From: Lentisphaeria bacterium
Lineage (GTDB): Bacteria; Verrucomicrobiota; Lentisphaeria; Victivallales; Victivallaceae
Length of the DNA: 64,000 bases
NCBI GenBank assembly: GCA_018265615.1
Contig: JABLYX010000006.1
Coordinates: 1 to 64,000 of the forward strand
Reading direction: 5' to 3'
Shown here: one piece after another, positions 43,458-53,023 of the stretch
Layout of the letters: each line of letters starts with the position of its first letter
Numbering within the stretch: the first letter of the stretch is position 1
Program-made: the position numbers and the translations under genes
Notes under the pieces: model-generated
Database searches by the model: none
What the model saw: the letters and a program-made list of their open reading frames with translations, nothing else
Told to the model about the DNA's origin: nothing

Positions 43458-44461
43458 TGGAGCAGAACGGAACAGGGAAAACGGCCCCGGTGATCCGGGA
43501 TCTTGAAGCCGGAATCATCTGCGGCACCTTCGCTCCCGGCGGAAAGATCCCGTCGCTGCGGCAGCTGATGGAACGGTACGGCGTCTCGATAAACACCGCG
43601 CGGCGCAGCGTCAAGGCGCTGGTCGACAAGGGATTGCTGGAGTTCATCCACGGTTCCGGAACCTTCGTCGCCGAAAAACGGCGCATGCCGCAGGGGCGCT
43701 GGCGGATCGCCGCCGTCGCAGCGACCTTCGGGCCGAACGCGATGCACACCTGCACGGGGATCGCGGTCAACGGCATCCTCGACGCTGCGGACGAGCTCGG
43801 CATGAAGGTCACGGCCGTCCCCACGGCCTTCGGAGAGATGAGCGACGCCCGCCTCGAAGCGCTCGCGACGGATTACGACGGAGTGATCCTGCTCGGCGGG
43901 TACGACGGGATCCTCTCCGCGCCGCGCCCGCCGGCGGTGGTGGTCGGGCTCTCGATGCACAACTCGTGCGGCGGACTCTTCTCACTGCTGGAACTCGATC
44001 CGTTCCGCGCGACCGAGCTGGCCGTCGCGTTTTTCCTGAACAGGGGAGTTCGCAAAGTCATCCTGATCGGGCACGACCGCCCGGCCCACCGGGTGCGTGA
44101 ACAGCTGTTCCGCGAAGCGTGGAGCCATCACGGCGAACTCGAAAGCATTCCGCCGGAAGAGGCCCTGCCCTTCCCCGGCCCCTCCCGCGGCGCCTACTTC
44201 ACCTGCGGGGCGACCGCGCTCGCCGCCGCCGAAACGTATCATGCGGCAACGGGACGGGAGCTCGGAGACGACATCCCTGCGCTCTGCGTCGACGGCAACC
44301 CGATGTTCGCGACCCGCCCGTGCCGGGAGCTGCCGACCATCGCGGTCAATCTGCGGCTGGCCGGAGTCGCGGCGGCGGAGGAGTGCCTGCGCCGCCTCTC
44401 GCGGCCCGGCAGCGCCGGACGCCGCATCTACCTGGTCCCCGAGCTCTACGGCGACCGCTGA
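43457..44461 (+). CDS. GntR/LacI hybrid regulator at the end of the hisB-hrpA operon
   Basis: 334 residues from ATG 43457, sharing one base with the hrpA stop (TGATG). The N-terminus is a GntR winged helix (GGKIPSLRQLMERYGVSINT, VKALVDKGLLEFIHGSGTFV). The rest is LacI-like but divergent (WRIAAVAATFGPNAMHTCTG, GVRKVILIGHDRPAHRV). Unlike the regulators of modules C and E, it has no pilin gene beside it. Its targets may lie elsewhere. A long repeat begins 12 nt after its stop. Confidence 0.88.
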   Translation: MEQNGTGKTAPVIRDLEAGIICGTFAPGGKIPSLRQLMERYGVSINTARRSVKALVDKGLLEFIHGSGTFVAEKRRMPQGRWRIAAVAATFGPNAMHTCTGIAVNGILDAADELGMKVTAVPTAFGEMSDARLEALATDYDGVILLGGYDGILSAPRPPAVVVGLSMHNSCGGLFSLLELDPFRATELAVAFFLNRGVRKVILIGHDRPAHRVREQLFREAWSHHGELESIPPEEALPFPGPSRGAYFTCGATALAAAETYHAATGRELGDDIPALCVDGNPMFATRPCRELPTIAVNLRLAGVAAAEECLRRLSRPGSAGRRIYLVPELYGDR

Positions 44462-44472
44462 TCCCCGCAAGC

Positions 44473-44879
44473 GCGAAGCGCGAGCAAAAAAGCCGCACGC
44501 CCTGCATAACCCGCAAAAACAGAAACTCCCCTGACAGCCATGAACCATCAGCGTGGTTCTGTCAGCAAAAGAAATTGGCTTGACAAAACCTCGCAAAGAT
44601 CTCCAAAAAACGGGAACAGCCAAACCGTTTGCGCAAACATCTTACGGTTTGTTCTCAAACTTCCTGCCAAAACAGGCGGAGGGAGTGCTGGTTCTCTGTA
44701 AAAAAACAGAGAGGCATGCCGGAAGGAGCGGTATTTGGCGCAGACACAACCCTGCATGACCCGGCCTTGTCCCCGTCGAGCATAAAAGGCTGCGCCTTTT
44801 ATGCGGCCGGCACCGGCACCCTGCCGGTCCGGGGGAGATCCGGAGGGGGGACAAAGTGCCCCCTCCGAGTCCCCGCGGC
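44473..44879 (-). repeat. Long hairpin-rich dispersed repeat, copy 1
   Basis: About 407 bp, matched by 62421-62805 in the same orientation with about 20 mismatches (roughly 94% by eye) and three indels, the largest being 20 bp present only here near 44625. Read on the minus strand it begins 4 nt after the lepB stop. Stems include CGGAGGGGG with CCCCCTCCG, CATAAAAGGC-tgc-GCCTTTTATG (10 bp), CCGGC/GCCGG and a CTCTG/CAGAG stem. Small open frames in it are shifted between copies, so it is not coding. It fills the gap between the GntR and lepB genes. Confidence 0.85.
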
Positions 44880-44883
44880 AAAG

Positions 44884-46083
44884 TTATTGCCGGTACATGA
44901 CGGGGTAGGTTCCCTTGACCGCTTCGCCGGTCGGGGCGTCGACGGGGCCGACCCGGTCGATCAGGCCCCAGCGGCGCGTGAAGGGCCAGAAGGCAACCCA
45001 CGCCTTGCCGACCAGGTTCTTTCGCGGAACCGCTCCGAAAAAGCGGCTGTCGAGGCTGAAGCGCGAATTGTCGCCCATCATGAAGTAATGGTCCTTCGGA
45101 ACCACATATTGCTGCTGCGGGGAGGCGATCAGGTGCCCCATTCCATTCAGGTGGCCCTGATAACCGCCTTTGCCGCTGTAGAGCTTTTCGAATGCCGGTG
45201 CGATCTCGTAAATCGGGCGGAACTTCTCTTCGCCCGCCGGTTTGACTTCGAGGACATTGTTCACGATCCGCAGCGTGTCGCCGGGCAGACCGACGAGACG
45301 CTTGATGTAGAAGAATCCGCTCAGCTCCGCAAGCTTGCGCCCCTCGGCGGTCAGGCCGTCGGTCGTGAACACCATGACGTCGCCGCGTTTCAGCGGCGCA
45401 AGATAGATGCTCCAGCGCTCGACGAAGAGGTGGTCCCCCATCGAAACGAAGCCGTCCGCGATCGTCTCGCCGGATTTGTAGCGGCGCCCCGCTTCGAGAT
45501 CCGCGTATTCGATGACCTTCTGCACGTCGCCCGGGAGCTTGTAGCCGGTGCCGCCGATGGTGAACGCGGTTGAATCCGCCAGTGCGCTTCCGGCCGGACG
45601 CAGCGAATCCACGTCGAGTTCGCCCGGCGTCTCCACCTTCGCCTCGGCGCGGCGGGTCGAAAAGAGCAGCCAGTCGAGCGGCGCGGGCAGTTTGCCGAGC
45701 AGCGGATTGACCTTCTTTTCGCCGTCGATATAGTGGATGCCGTAGAGCGTCGGCTGCATGCTGCTGGTCGGAATCCGGAACGGCTGCAGGAAGAGCGCAC
45801 GGATCCCGAACGCAACCGCTCCGACCACGAGGAGCAGGTCGAGCAGCCCGCGGATCGTCTGGTAACGGTACGGCGGAACCGCCTTGTGGAACCGCGAAGC
45901 GCATTCATCCAGCCGCGCAGTCGCTTCGGCGGCCGGAACCGCTTTCATTTCGAGAAGCAGCGCATCGAGCTCCTGCTTCTGTTTCTGCGAAAGCAGGTCG
46001 TCGTCATTGTGCCGGCAGAGCCGGATTTCATTCCTGAGTTTCGAGAGACGTTTCTTCGCCTGGCGCCGTTTCCAAAAGTTCAT
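44884..46083 (-). CDS. lepB: Signal peptidase I
   Basis: 399 residues. A charged, helical N-terminal region of about 75 residues precedes one membrane helix (about 80-98). The catalytic Ser108 is in IPTSSMQPTL and the general base Lys261 in FYIKRLVGLPGD. Box E is MGDNSRFSLDSRFFGAVP. The serine and lysine are 150 residues apart, because of an extra beta domain, larger than in E. coli LepB. It removes Sec signal peptides at the outer side of the inner membrane; several clients are encoded in this window. It lies 19 nt after lepA. Confidence 0.94.
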   Translation of the reverse strand: MNFWKRRQAKKRLSKLRNEIRLCRHNDDDLLSQKQKQELDALLLEMKAVPAAEATARLDECASRFHKAVPPYRYQTIRGLLDLLLVVGAVAFGIRALFLQPFRIPTSSMQPTLYGIHYIDGEKKVNPLLGKLPAPLDWLLFSTRRAEAKVETPGELDVDSLRPAGSALADSTAFTIGGTGYKLPGDVQKVIEYADLEAGRRYKSGETIADGFVSMGDHLFVERWSIYLAPLKRGDVMVFTTDGLTAEGRKLAELSGFFYIKRLVGLPGDTLRIVNNVLEVKPAGEEKFRPIYEIAPAFEKLYSGKGGYQGHLNGMGHLIASPQQQYVVPKDHYFMMGDNSRFSLDSRFFGAVPRKNLVGKAWVAFWPFTRRWGLIDRVGPVDAPTGEAVKGTYPVMYRQ

Positions 46084-46102
46084 GGTCTGTACCAGCTTTC
46101 CG

Positions 46103-47911
46103 TCAGTTGACTTCGCTCGCCTTGAGAACCGCGACGAACGCTTCCTGCGGAATGTTCACCTGTCCGATCTGCTTCATGCGCTTCTTGCCCTCCTTCTGCT
46201 TCTCGAGCAGCTTGCGCTTTCGCGTGATGTCGCCGCCGTAGCATTTGGCCAGCACGTTTTTGCGCAATGCGCGGATGCTTTCGCGGGCGATGACCTTGCC
46301 GCCCACGGCAGCCTGGATCGCGATCTGGAACATCTGCGGCGGAATCACATCCTTCAGCCGTTCCGCGAGCTGACGCCCGCGGCCGTAGGCCATGTCGGTG
46401 TGGACGATCGAGCTGAAGGCGTCGACCGGCTCGTTGTTGACGAGGATGTCGAGCTTCACGAGCTTGTCGGCGCGGTAGCCGGCCGGTTCATAGTCCATGC
46501 TGCCGTAGCCGCGCGTGATCGACTTGAGCTTGTCGTGGAAGTCGATCAGGATTTCGTGCATCGGGATTTCCGCCGTGATGATGACGTGTTTCGCGTCGAC
46601 GGAGTTCGTGTTCGTGCAGACGCCGCGTTTGCTCATCACAAGGTTCATCACGTCTCCGATGTAATCGGTCGGCGTCATGATGTGGCAGTTGATGATCGGT
46701 TCTTCGATGCGGTCGATGCCGGAGGGGTCCGGCAGGAAGACCGGGTTGTCCACCGGAATCATTTCACCGGACTTCATGTAGACGTTGTAGATCACCGACG
46801 GATAGGTCGCGATGATATCGCAGTTGTATTCGCGCCTGAGCCGCTCCTGGATGATCTCCATATGCAGCAGCCCGAGGAAGCCGCAGCGGAACCCGAAGCC
46901 GAGCGCAGCGGAGGTCTCCGCCTGGTAGAGGAACGCGGCGTCGTTCAACTGAAGTTTGCCCATGCTCGCCTTGAGCTGTTCGTAATCCGCCGTGTCGATC
47001 GGGTAGATGCCCGAAAAGACCATCGGCCGGATCTCCTTGAAGCCCGGCAGCGGCCCGGGACAGGGGTCCTTCACGTCGGTGATCGTATCGCCCATCTTCG
47101 TGTCGGAGGGGCTTTTGAGATTCGGCAGCAGGTAGCCGACGCTGCCGGCGGAGAGCTCGTCCGCCGCGCGCATTTCGGGACTGAAGAAGCCGACCTCCTT
47201 GACTTCGCTCTCGATGCCGTTATTGAAGAGCCGGATGCGCGTTCCGCGCCGGAAGCTCCCGTTCGTGACGCGGACGTAGTTCACCACGCCGCGGAAGGTG
47301 TCGTACATCGAGTCAAAGATCAGCGCGGCCGTCCCCGCCATCTGCGGTTCGACCGGGTGCGGGATGCGCTCGACGATCGCCCTGAGCAGCTCCGCGACGC
47401 CTTCGCCCGTTTTGCCGGAGACGCAGAGCGCCTCTTCGCGCGGCAGGGCGAGGACCTCCTCCATCTGCTCGCAGCAGAGGTCGAGGTTCGCGGCGGGCAG
47501 GTCGATCTTGTTGATGACCGGAATCACCTTCAGGTTCTGTTTGAAGGCGAGGTTCACGTTCGCGACGGTCTGCGCCTGCACGCCCTGCGTCGCATCGATC
47601 AGCAGCAGCGCGCCTTCGCACGCCCCGAGCGAGCGTGAAACCTCGTAGGTGAAGTCCACGTGTCCCGGAGTGTCGATCAGGTTCAGTTCGTAGATGTTGC
47701 CGTCCCCGGCTTCGTACGCCATGCGGACCGGGTGGGATTTGATGGTGATCCCGCGCTCGCGCTCAAGGTCCATCCCGTCCAGAAGCTGCTCCTGCAGATC
47801 GCGCTTTGCGACTGTGCCGGTGAGTTCGAGCAGCCGGTCGGCGAGCGTCGATTTGCCGTGGTCGATGTGCGCGATGATGCAGAAATTACGGATCAGTTCA
47901 AGTTTTGCCAT
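46103..47911 (-). CDS. lepA: Elongation factor 4 (LepA)
   Basis: 602 residues from ATG 47911; an upstream in-frame TTG (47929) is less likely because LepA proteins begin close to the G1 motif. G1 is CIIAHIDHGKST, G2/switch region near LERERGITIKSHPV, G3 DTPGHVDF, G4 NKIDLP. The C-terminus has the LepA-specific GGDITRKRKLLEKQKEGKKR. It is a ribosome-bound GTPase that back-translocates or remodels ribosomes. It heads the lepA-lepB operon. Confidence 0.97.
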   Translation of the reverse strand: MAKLELIRNFCIIAHIDHGKSTLADRLLELTGTVAKRDLQEQLLDGMDLERERGITIKSHPVRMAYEAGDGNIYELNLIDTPGHVDFTYEVSRSLGACEGALLLIDATQGVQAQTVANVNLAFKQNLKVIPVINKIDLPAANLDLCCEQMEEVLALPREEALCVSGKTGEGVAELLRAIVERIPHPVEPQMAGTAALIFDSMYDTFRGVVNYVRVTNGSFRRGTRIRLFNNGIESEVKEVGFFSPEMRAADELSAGSVGYLLPNLKSPSDTKMGDTITDVKDPCPGPLPGFKEIRPMVFSGIYPIDTADYEQLKASMGKLQLNDAAFLYQAETSAALGFGFRCGFLGLLHMEIIQERLRREYNCDIIATYPSVIYNVYMKSGEMIPVDNPVFLPDPSGIDRIEEPIINCHIMTPTDYIGDVMNLVMSKRGVCTNTNSVDAKHVIITAEIPMHEILIDFHDKLKSITRGYGSMDYEPAGYRADKLVKLDILVNNEPVDAFSSIVHTDMAYGRGRQLAERLKDVIPPQMFQIAIQAAVGGKVIARESIRALRKNVLAKCYGGDITRKRKLLEKQKEGKKRMKQIGQVNIPQEAFVAVLKASEVN

Positions 47912-47954
47912 GGTTTCTCTGTCTGCCAATGTGTAAATCGATCATTCATCCCCT

Positions 47955-47983
47955 AATATAGCACTTTTTCCGATGTAAAACAA
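47955..47983 (-). promoter_or_regulatory. lepA-lepB promoter
   Basis: On the minus strand TTGTTT (47983-47978), 17 bp, TATATT (47960-47955). The leader to ATG 47911 is about 38 nt. Confidence 0.6.
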
Positions 47984-47992
47984 CTTTTGCTT

Positions 47993-48021
47993 TTGCGAAA
48001 AGCGCAAAATCGTGGTATTGT
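47993..48021 (+). promoter_or_regulatory. Promoter for the lipoprotein hydrolase-folB-mutS operon
   Basis: TTGCGA (47993-47998), 17 bp, TATTGT (48016-48021), back to back with the lepA promoter. A small inverted repeat GCTTTT-gcg-AAAAGC overlaps the -35 box. Confidence 0.5.
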
Positions 48022-48072
48022 ATGATAATCGGGACGCATTAAGAAAAGGCTTCCCGGAAAAGGGGAAAATTC

Positions 48073-49554
48073 ATGAAATCATTCCGGATCGCGGTTTCCG
48101 CAGTCGCGCTGCTTGTTCTGGCGGGGTGCACTGCCTCGCCGGTCGGCTCGTATCAGTCGTTCGGCACCTTCAATTCGACGCTGAACAGCGAGCTCGCGCT
48201 CCAGGCGCGCGGATATGAGGGGTATGAACGCAACCCGGTTGTGATCATCCCCGGTTTTCTCGGTTCGAAGCTCGAGGATTCGGCGGGCGGCGAGATGGTG
48301 TGGGGAAATTTTTCGACCTCGACCTTCTCCGACTCGAATCTGAAAACGCTCGCACTGCCGATGAAAAGCGGAAAGCCGCTCTCGGAGCTGGCCTCTTCTT
48401 CACACCCGGCCGGCATCCTCGACGACGCCGAGATCCGCTTTGCCGGGCTGACTTTCAGCCAGCCCGGCTACGGCATGGCCGTCAGACAGCTCGAGCGGGC
48501 CGGGTACGTCGACGGCGGCAAGCCGCTGCCGAAGGGGCGGAAGCACCCGAACCTCTTCTGCTTTGCCTACGACTGGAGGCGCGACCTGCCCGAGGGGGCC
48601 GCGAAGCTGCATGAGTTCCTCATGGAGAAGCGCAAATACCTCCAGGAGCTTTATGAGAAGGAGTACGGCATCAAGGATTACGACGTTCAGTTCGACATCG
48701 TCGCGCACTCGATGGGGGGACTCCTCGCGCGCTATTACCTGATGTACGGCGACCAGGACCTGCCGCAAAATCCGGAAAAGTTGCCCGAGCTCGACTGGCG
48801 CGGCGCGATTCTCGTTGACAAGCTTATTGTGGTCGGGACGCCGAACGACGGATATCTCGACACTTTCAGCGAGCTCGTGCGGGGGCTGGCGCTCGTTCCG
48901 GGCGCGCCCCGGCTGCCTTCCGGAATCCTTGCGACTTTCCCGAGCTACTACCAGATGCTGCCGGGGCCTTCGGGCGGAACCGTCGCGTTCCGGCTCGGGA
49001 ACGATGAGCGCATCGCGTCATACAACCTCTTCAACCCGAACGCCTGGCTTCAGAATAAATGGGGGCTGGGGGATCCGGCCAACGACCGCTACTGGAAGCT
49101 CGTCATCCCGGAGGCGGAGGGGCCGACGCCGGAGGCGCGGCTCAAAATCGCGCGCGATCACCTTCTCAAGTGTCTCGTGCGCGCCTGGCAGTTCCGCCGG
49201 GCGCTGTCGGTTCCGGCCGATCCGCCGGGCAGCTGCGTCCTGTATCTCTTTGCGGGAGACGCAGTCGAAACCGCCTCGGTCATCAACGTCGATCCGGACG
49301 GGAAGATTCTCAATACCGAGTACAGCGCGGGCGACGGCAAGATTCTGATTTCAAGCGCGCGCTTCGACAGCACCACGCGCCGGATCCAGACTCCTCCTTA
49401 TTCGCGCTCCCCGATCTCATGGCAGGCGGTCTACCATGTCAAGGCCGCGCATATGGGGCTCTTCGCCAGCGACGACTTCTGGCACAATGTGCGTTACAAC
49501 CTTCTGATGCAGCCGACGCCGGAACAGCGCGGCCGCTTCAACCTCAACAGATAG
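48073..49554 (+). CDS. Lipoprotein alpha/beta hydrolase, LCAT-like
   Basis: 493 residues. A type II signal peptide with lipobox L-V-L-A-G-C anchors it to a membrane. NPVVIIPGFLGSKLEDSAGG is the oxyanion region of lecithin-cholesterol acyltransferase-like proteins. The nucleophile is Ser213 in IVAHSMGGLLARYYL, and VVGTPNDGYLDTFSEL follows as expected. A C-terminal GLFASDDFWHNV may hold the catalytic His region (AAHMGLF). It would be a cell-envelope lipase or acyltransferase. It starts an operon with folB, a flavin reductase and mutS; folB begins 8 nt after it. Confidence 0.85.
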   Translation: MKSFRIAVSAVALLVLAGCTASPVGSYQSFGTFNSTLNSELALQARGYEGYERNPVVIIPGFLGSKLEDSAGGEMVWGNFSTSTFSDSNLKTLALPMKSGKPLSELASSSHPAGILDDAEIRFAGLTFSQPGYGMAVRQLERAGYVDGGKPLPKGRKHPNLFCFAYDWRRDLPEGAAKLHEFLMEKRKYLQELYEKEYGIKDYDVQFDIVAHSMGGLLARYYLMYGDQDLPQNPEKLPELDWRGAILVDKLIVVGTPNDGYLDTFSELVRGLALVPGAPRLPSGILATFPSYYQMLPGPSGGTVAFRLGNDERIASYNLFNPNAWLQNKWGLGDPANDRYWKLVIPEAEGPTPEARLKIARDHLLKCLVRAWQFRRALSVPADPPGSCVLYLFAGDAVETASVINVDPDGKILNTEYSAGDGKILISSARFDSTTRRIQTPPYSRSPISWQAVYHVKAAHMGLFASDDFWHNVRYNLLMQPTPEQRGRFNLNR

Positions 49555-49562
49555 CGGAGTTT

Positions 49563-49916
49563 ATGGACAGAATCCACATCAACGGCCTCCGGGTCAACAC
49601 GATCATCGGCTGCTATCCGGCCGAACGGGAGCGGCGGCAGGGCGTCACGCTCGATATCGAGCTCGGCGCCGACCTCGCCGCGGTTTCAGAGAGCGACGAA
49701 CTGGCCGACACGGTCAATTACGCCGAAATCGAGGAGCGGGTGCACGCGCTCGTTTCGGAGTCGCGTTTCAGGCTCATCGAGGCGCTGGCCGGCGCGATCG
49801 GCCGCCTCGCGCTCGAATATGACCGGATCAGGTATGCAAAGGTCAGGGTGGACAAGCCGGGCGCGGCGAAGCATGCGCGCTCGATCGCCGTCGAATTGGA
49901 ATTTTACAAGGAGTAG
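49563..49916 (+). CDS. folB: Dihydroneopterin aldolase
   Basis: 117 residues from ATG 49563. DRIHINGLRVNTIIGCYPAE, then TVNYAEIEERVHALVSESRF with LIEALAGAIGRLAL and KVRVDKPGAAKHARSIAVEL, match FolB. The catalytic Tyr (NYAEI) and the Glu/Lys region are present. It makes 6-hydroxymethyl-dihydropterin in folate synthesis. No folK or folP gene is nearby. Confidence 0.92.
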   Translation: MDRIHINGLRVNTIIGCYPAERERRQGVTLDIELGADLAAVSESDELADTVNYAEIEERVHALVSESRFRLIEALAGAIGRLALEYDRIRYAKVRVDKPGAAKHARSIAVELEFYKE

Positions 49917-49918
49917 TT

Positions 49919-50497
49919 ATGCCGGAATCTGAAAACTGGAAAGAGATCGACCCGTCGGAGTTCGCCTGCAGTTCGTTCCGCATCTGGAAGGACGACTGGC
50001 TCGTGCTCGCCGCAGGAGCGTTTCCGGGAGGAGCGTTCAATGCGATGACCGTCGGCTGGGGCTTTTTCGGCTGCATGTGGGGCGAGCCCGCCGTAACGGT
50101 GTTCCTGCGGCCGCAGCGCTACACGCTTGAAGTACTCGACCATTGCGACACCTTCACGCTGTCGGCGTTCGACCCGAAATACCGCCAGGCGCTGACCGCG
50201 ATCGGCGGAAGCTCCGGGCGCGAGGTGCCGGACAAGCTTGCGCGGGCCGGGCTCACCCCGGTCCGTTCGGAGGAGGTCGAAGCCCCCTCGTTCGCGGAGG
50301 CGGAGCTGGTACTCGAATGCCGCAAGCTTTTCCGCACCGAACTGACCGGGCGGAACTTCATCGACAAGAGCCTCATCAACGCGCACTATCCCGAACGCGA
50401 CTATCATGTCTGCTTCATCGGCAGGGTCGTGCGGATCGCCGGCGATGAGAAATACCTGAATTCGGAAGCATTGTTGAAGAACTATGGCGGACATTAA
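49919..50497 (+). CDS. Flavin reductase-like FMN-binding protein
   Basis: 192 residues, 2 nt after folB. WLVLAAGAFPGGAFNAMTVG and FGCMWGEPAVTVFLRPQRYT match the FMN-binding split-barrel of flavin reductase-like proteins, which often accept FMN and NAD(P)H. Its C-terminus overlaps mutS by 14 nt. The precise partner enzyme is unknown. Confidence 0.85.
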   Translation: MPESENWKEIDPSEFACSSFRIWKDDWLVLAAGAFPGGAFNAMTVGWGFFGCMWGEPAVTVFLRPQRYTLEVLDHCDTFTLSAFDPKYRQALTAIGGSSGREVPDKLARAGLTPVRSEEVEAPSFAEAELVLECRKLFRTELTGRNFIDKSLINAHYPERDYHVCFIGRVVRIAGDEKYLNSEALLKNYGGH

Positions 50498-53018
50498 TCT
50501 TACACCCATGATGCAGCAGTACCGCGAGGCGAAAGCTTCGATTCCGCCCGACGCGGTTCTGCTGTTCCGGCTGGGCGACTTCTACGAGGAGTTCTTCGAG
50601 GACGCCGAGCGGGTCAGTTCGGTGCTTGAACTCACGCTGACCCGGCGGCAGGGGTATCCGATGTGCGGCTTCCCCTATCATGCGCTGGACACCTATCTGC
50701 CGCGGCTCGTCGCGGCGGGCGTGAAGGTTGCGATCGCGGAACAGATGGAGGACCCGCGCCTCGCGAAGGGGATCGTGAAGCGCCAGATCACCCGCGTCAT
50801 CACGCCGGGAACCATCGTCGACAACGCGCTGCTCTCCCCGTCGAGCAACAACTTTCTGACCTGTCTCGTGCAGGGTAAGAACGACTGGGCGCTCGCGAGC
50901 CTCGACATCAGCACCGGCGAGTTCCGGGTCTGCCGCATGGCGGAGAGCGACAAGCTCGTCACCGAGCTGAACCGGCTCGGCGCGCGCGAGTGCGTCGTCA
51001 GCCACCGTCTCGATGCGCAGTTTGAGGAGGAGGGCTCCCGCCCCGAGCCGCGCACGAAACTGCTCTGGACCACAGTGGACAACGACTTCTTCGAGCTCGG
51101 CTGCGCGACGGATTTCCTGCTGCGCCAGTTCAAGGTCGGCACGCTCGACGGCTTCGGGCTGCGCGAGCTGCCCCACGCGGTATCCGCCGCCGGGGCCGTG
51201 CTGCGCTACGCGACCGAAAACCTGCGGCAGGATGCGGCGCACATCTGCAAGCTCGACCTCTACAGCCTCGACCATTCGCTCGAGCTCGACTCGATTTCGC
51301 TCCGGAACCTCGAACTCGTCGAAACGATGTTCGGCTCCGGCAAGAGCGGTTCGCTGCTCGGCGTCCTGGATCACACCGAAACGCCGATGGGCGGCCGCAA
51401 GCTGCGCGGCTGGGTGTTGCGCCCGCTTTACGACCATGACGCGATCGTTGCGCGCCTCGACGCCGTCGAGGCGTTCCGGGACGATCCGCTGACGCTGGCC
51501 GAACTGCGTGAAACGATCGGCGTCGTGCGTGACCTTGAGCGCATCGTCGGGCGTCTGAACGTCGGCAACGCGAATGCGCGCGATCTTCAGACGCTCGCAG
51601 TTTCGCTCGGTGTGCTGCCGGGAGTCAAGAGCCTGCTTTCGATCTTCAGCGTGCCGCTGCTCGAGACGCTGAACGGCAGGCTCGAACTTTTTCCGGAGCT
51701 GGTCGAAAAAATCGAAAGCGCGATTGCGGAGAATCCACCTGCGCTGCTCTCCGACGGCGGCGTGATCCGGGCCGGCTACTGTCCGGAACTCGACGAGCTC
51801 CGCAGCGCAGCGACCGACGGCAAGGCGTGGCTCTCGCAGATTCAGCTGCGCGAGCAGGAACGCACCGGGATCCGTTCGCTCAAGGTCAAGTACAATTCGG
51901 TTTTCGGCTACTACATCGAAGTCAGCAAGTCGAACCTTTCGATGGTTCCCGAGGATTACGTCCGCAAGCAGACGCTGGTCAACGCCGAGCGTTTCATCAC
52001 ACCCGAGCTCAAGGAGCTTGAGAGCAAAATCCTCGGCGCGGAGGAGAAGGCGAAGGCGCTCGAGGCGCAGCTTTTCCAGGAGCTGCGCGAATTCGCATTG
52101 CAGTACACGTCGCGGATCCAGACCGCCGCCGACGCGCTGGCCGAGGTCGACGCGCTCGCGAGCCTCGCCGAGTGCGCGCGGCTGCACGGCTATCACCGGC
52201 CGCAGATTTTCGACGACGACCGGCTCGTCATCAGGGGCGGCCGCCACCCGGTGCTCGACGCGACGCTCGGCTCCGACAAGTTCGTGCCGAACGACTGCCT
52301 GCTCGACGGCGACCGCAACCGAATGATGCTGATCACGGGGCCGAACATGGCGGGAAAATCGACCTACATCCGCCAGACGGCGCTGCTTGTGGTGCTCGCG
52401 CAGATGGGTTCGTTCGTGCCGGCCGACTCGATGGAGCTGGGGCTGGTCGACCGGATCTTCACGCGCGTCGGCGCGGCGGACGACCTTGCGCGCGGCCAGA
52501 GCACCTTCATGGTGGAAATGGTCGAAACCGCGAACATCCTGAACCACGTGACGCCGAAGAGCCTCGTGATCCTCGACGAGATCGGGCGCGGCACCAGCAC
52601 GTTCGACGGGCTTTCGATCGCGTGGGCGGTCGCGGAATTCCTGCACGACGACCCGTCGTGCCGCTGCCGGACGCAGTTTGCGACGCATTATCACGAGCTG
52701 ACCGAGCTTGCACAGACCCGGCGCGGCGTGAACAACTACAACGTCGCGGTGAAGGAGTACGGCGACCAGATCATCTTTCTCCGCCAGATCGTGCCGGGCA
52801 GCACGGACCGCAGCTACGGCATCCATGTCGCAAAGCTTGCGGGGATTCCGCAGCCGGTGATCGAGCGGGCGAACGTGATTCTCGAGCTGCTCGAAAAGAC
52901 GGCCGACGCGCCGCGCGAGGCGATCTCCTCCCTGCCGCGCCAGACCGTGAAGGCGAAGCGCCGCAGCAGGGGCGATTCCGACGAGAACGACGATATGATC
53001 CAGCTGCGGCTGCTGTAA
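50484..53018 (+). CDS. mutS: DNA mismatch repair protein MutS
   Basis: 844 residues. The mismatch-binding motif is LLFRLGDFYEEFFEDA (F-Y-E). The connector, core and clamp domains follow. Walker A is TGPNMAGKSTYIRQ near residue 620, Walker B and signature are SLVILDEIGRGTSTFDG, and the helix-turn-helix region has THYHELTELA. It recognises base mismatches and recruits MutL. mutL is not in the window. It ends convergently with an AraC gene 6 nt away. Confidence 0.97.
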   Translation: MADINLTPMMQQYREAKASIPPDAVLLFRLGDFYEEFFEDAERVSSVLELTLTRRQGYPMCGFPYHALDTYLPRLVAAGVKVAIAEQMEDPRLAKGIVKRQITRVITPGTIVDNALLSPSSNNFLTCLVQGKNDWALASLDISTGEFRVCRMAESDKLVTELNRLGARECVVSHRLDAQFEEEGSRPEPRTKLLWTTVDNDFFELGCATDFLLRQFKVGTLDGFGLRELPHAVSAAGAVLRYATENLRQDAAHICKLDLYSLDHSLELDSISLRNLELVETMFGSGKSGSLLGVLDHTETPMGGRKLRGWVLRPLYDHDAIVARLDAVEAFRDDPLTLAELRETIGVVRDLERIVGRLNVGNANARDLQTLAVSLGVLPGVKSLLSIFSVPLLETLNGRLELFPELVEKIESAIAENPPALLSDGGVIRAGYCPELDELRSAATDGKAWLSQIQLREQERTGIRSLKVKYNSVFGYYIEVSKSNLSMVPEDYVRKQTLVNAERFITPELKELESKILGAEEKAKALEAQLFQELREFALQYTSRIQTAADALAEVDALASLAECARLHGYHRPQIFDDDRLVIRGGRHPVLDATLGSDKFVPNDCLLDGDRNRMMLITGPNMAGKSTYIRQTALLVVLAQMGSFVPADSMELGLVDRIFTRVGAADDLARGQSTFMVEMVETANILNHVTPKSLVILDEIGRGTSTFDGLSIAWAVAEFLHDDPSCRCRTQFATHYHELTELAQTRRGVNNYNVAVKEYGDQIIFLRQIVPGSTDRSYGIHVAKLAGIPQPVIERANVILELLEKTADAPREAISSLPRQTVKAKRRSRGDSDENDDMIQLRLL

Positions 53019-53023
53019 GCGGA

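Noticed and set aside
44548..44757. Small protein encoded in the long repeat on the minus strand (and its relative at 62510-62710)
   Set aside because: Indels between the two copies shift the frame, and the predicted peptides follow the hairpins rather than any protein pattern.
47912..47929. LepA starting at TTG 47929
   Set aside because: It would add six residues not expected before the conserved N-terminus; ATG 47911 gives the family length.
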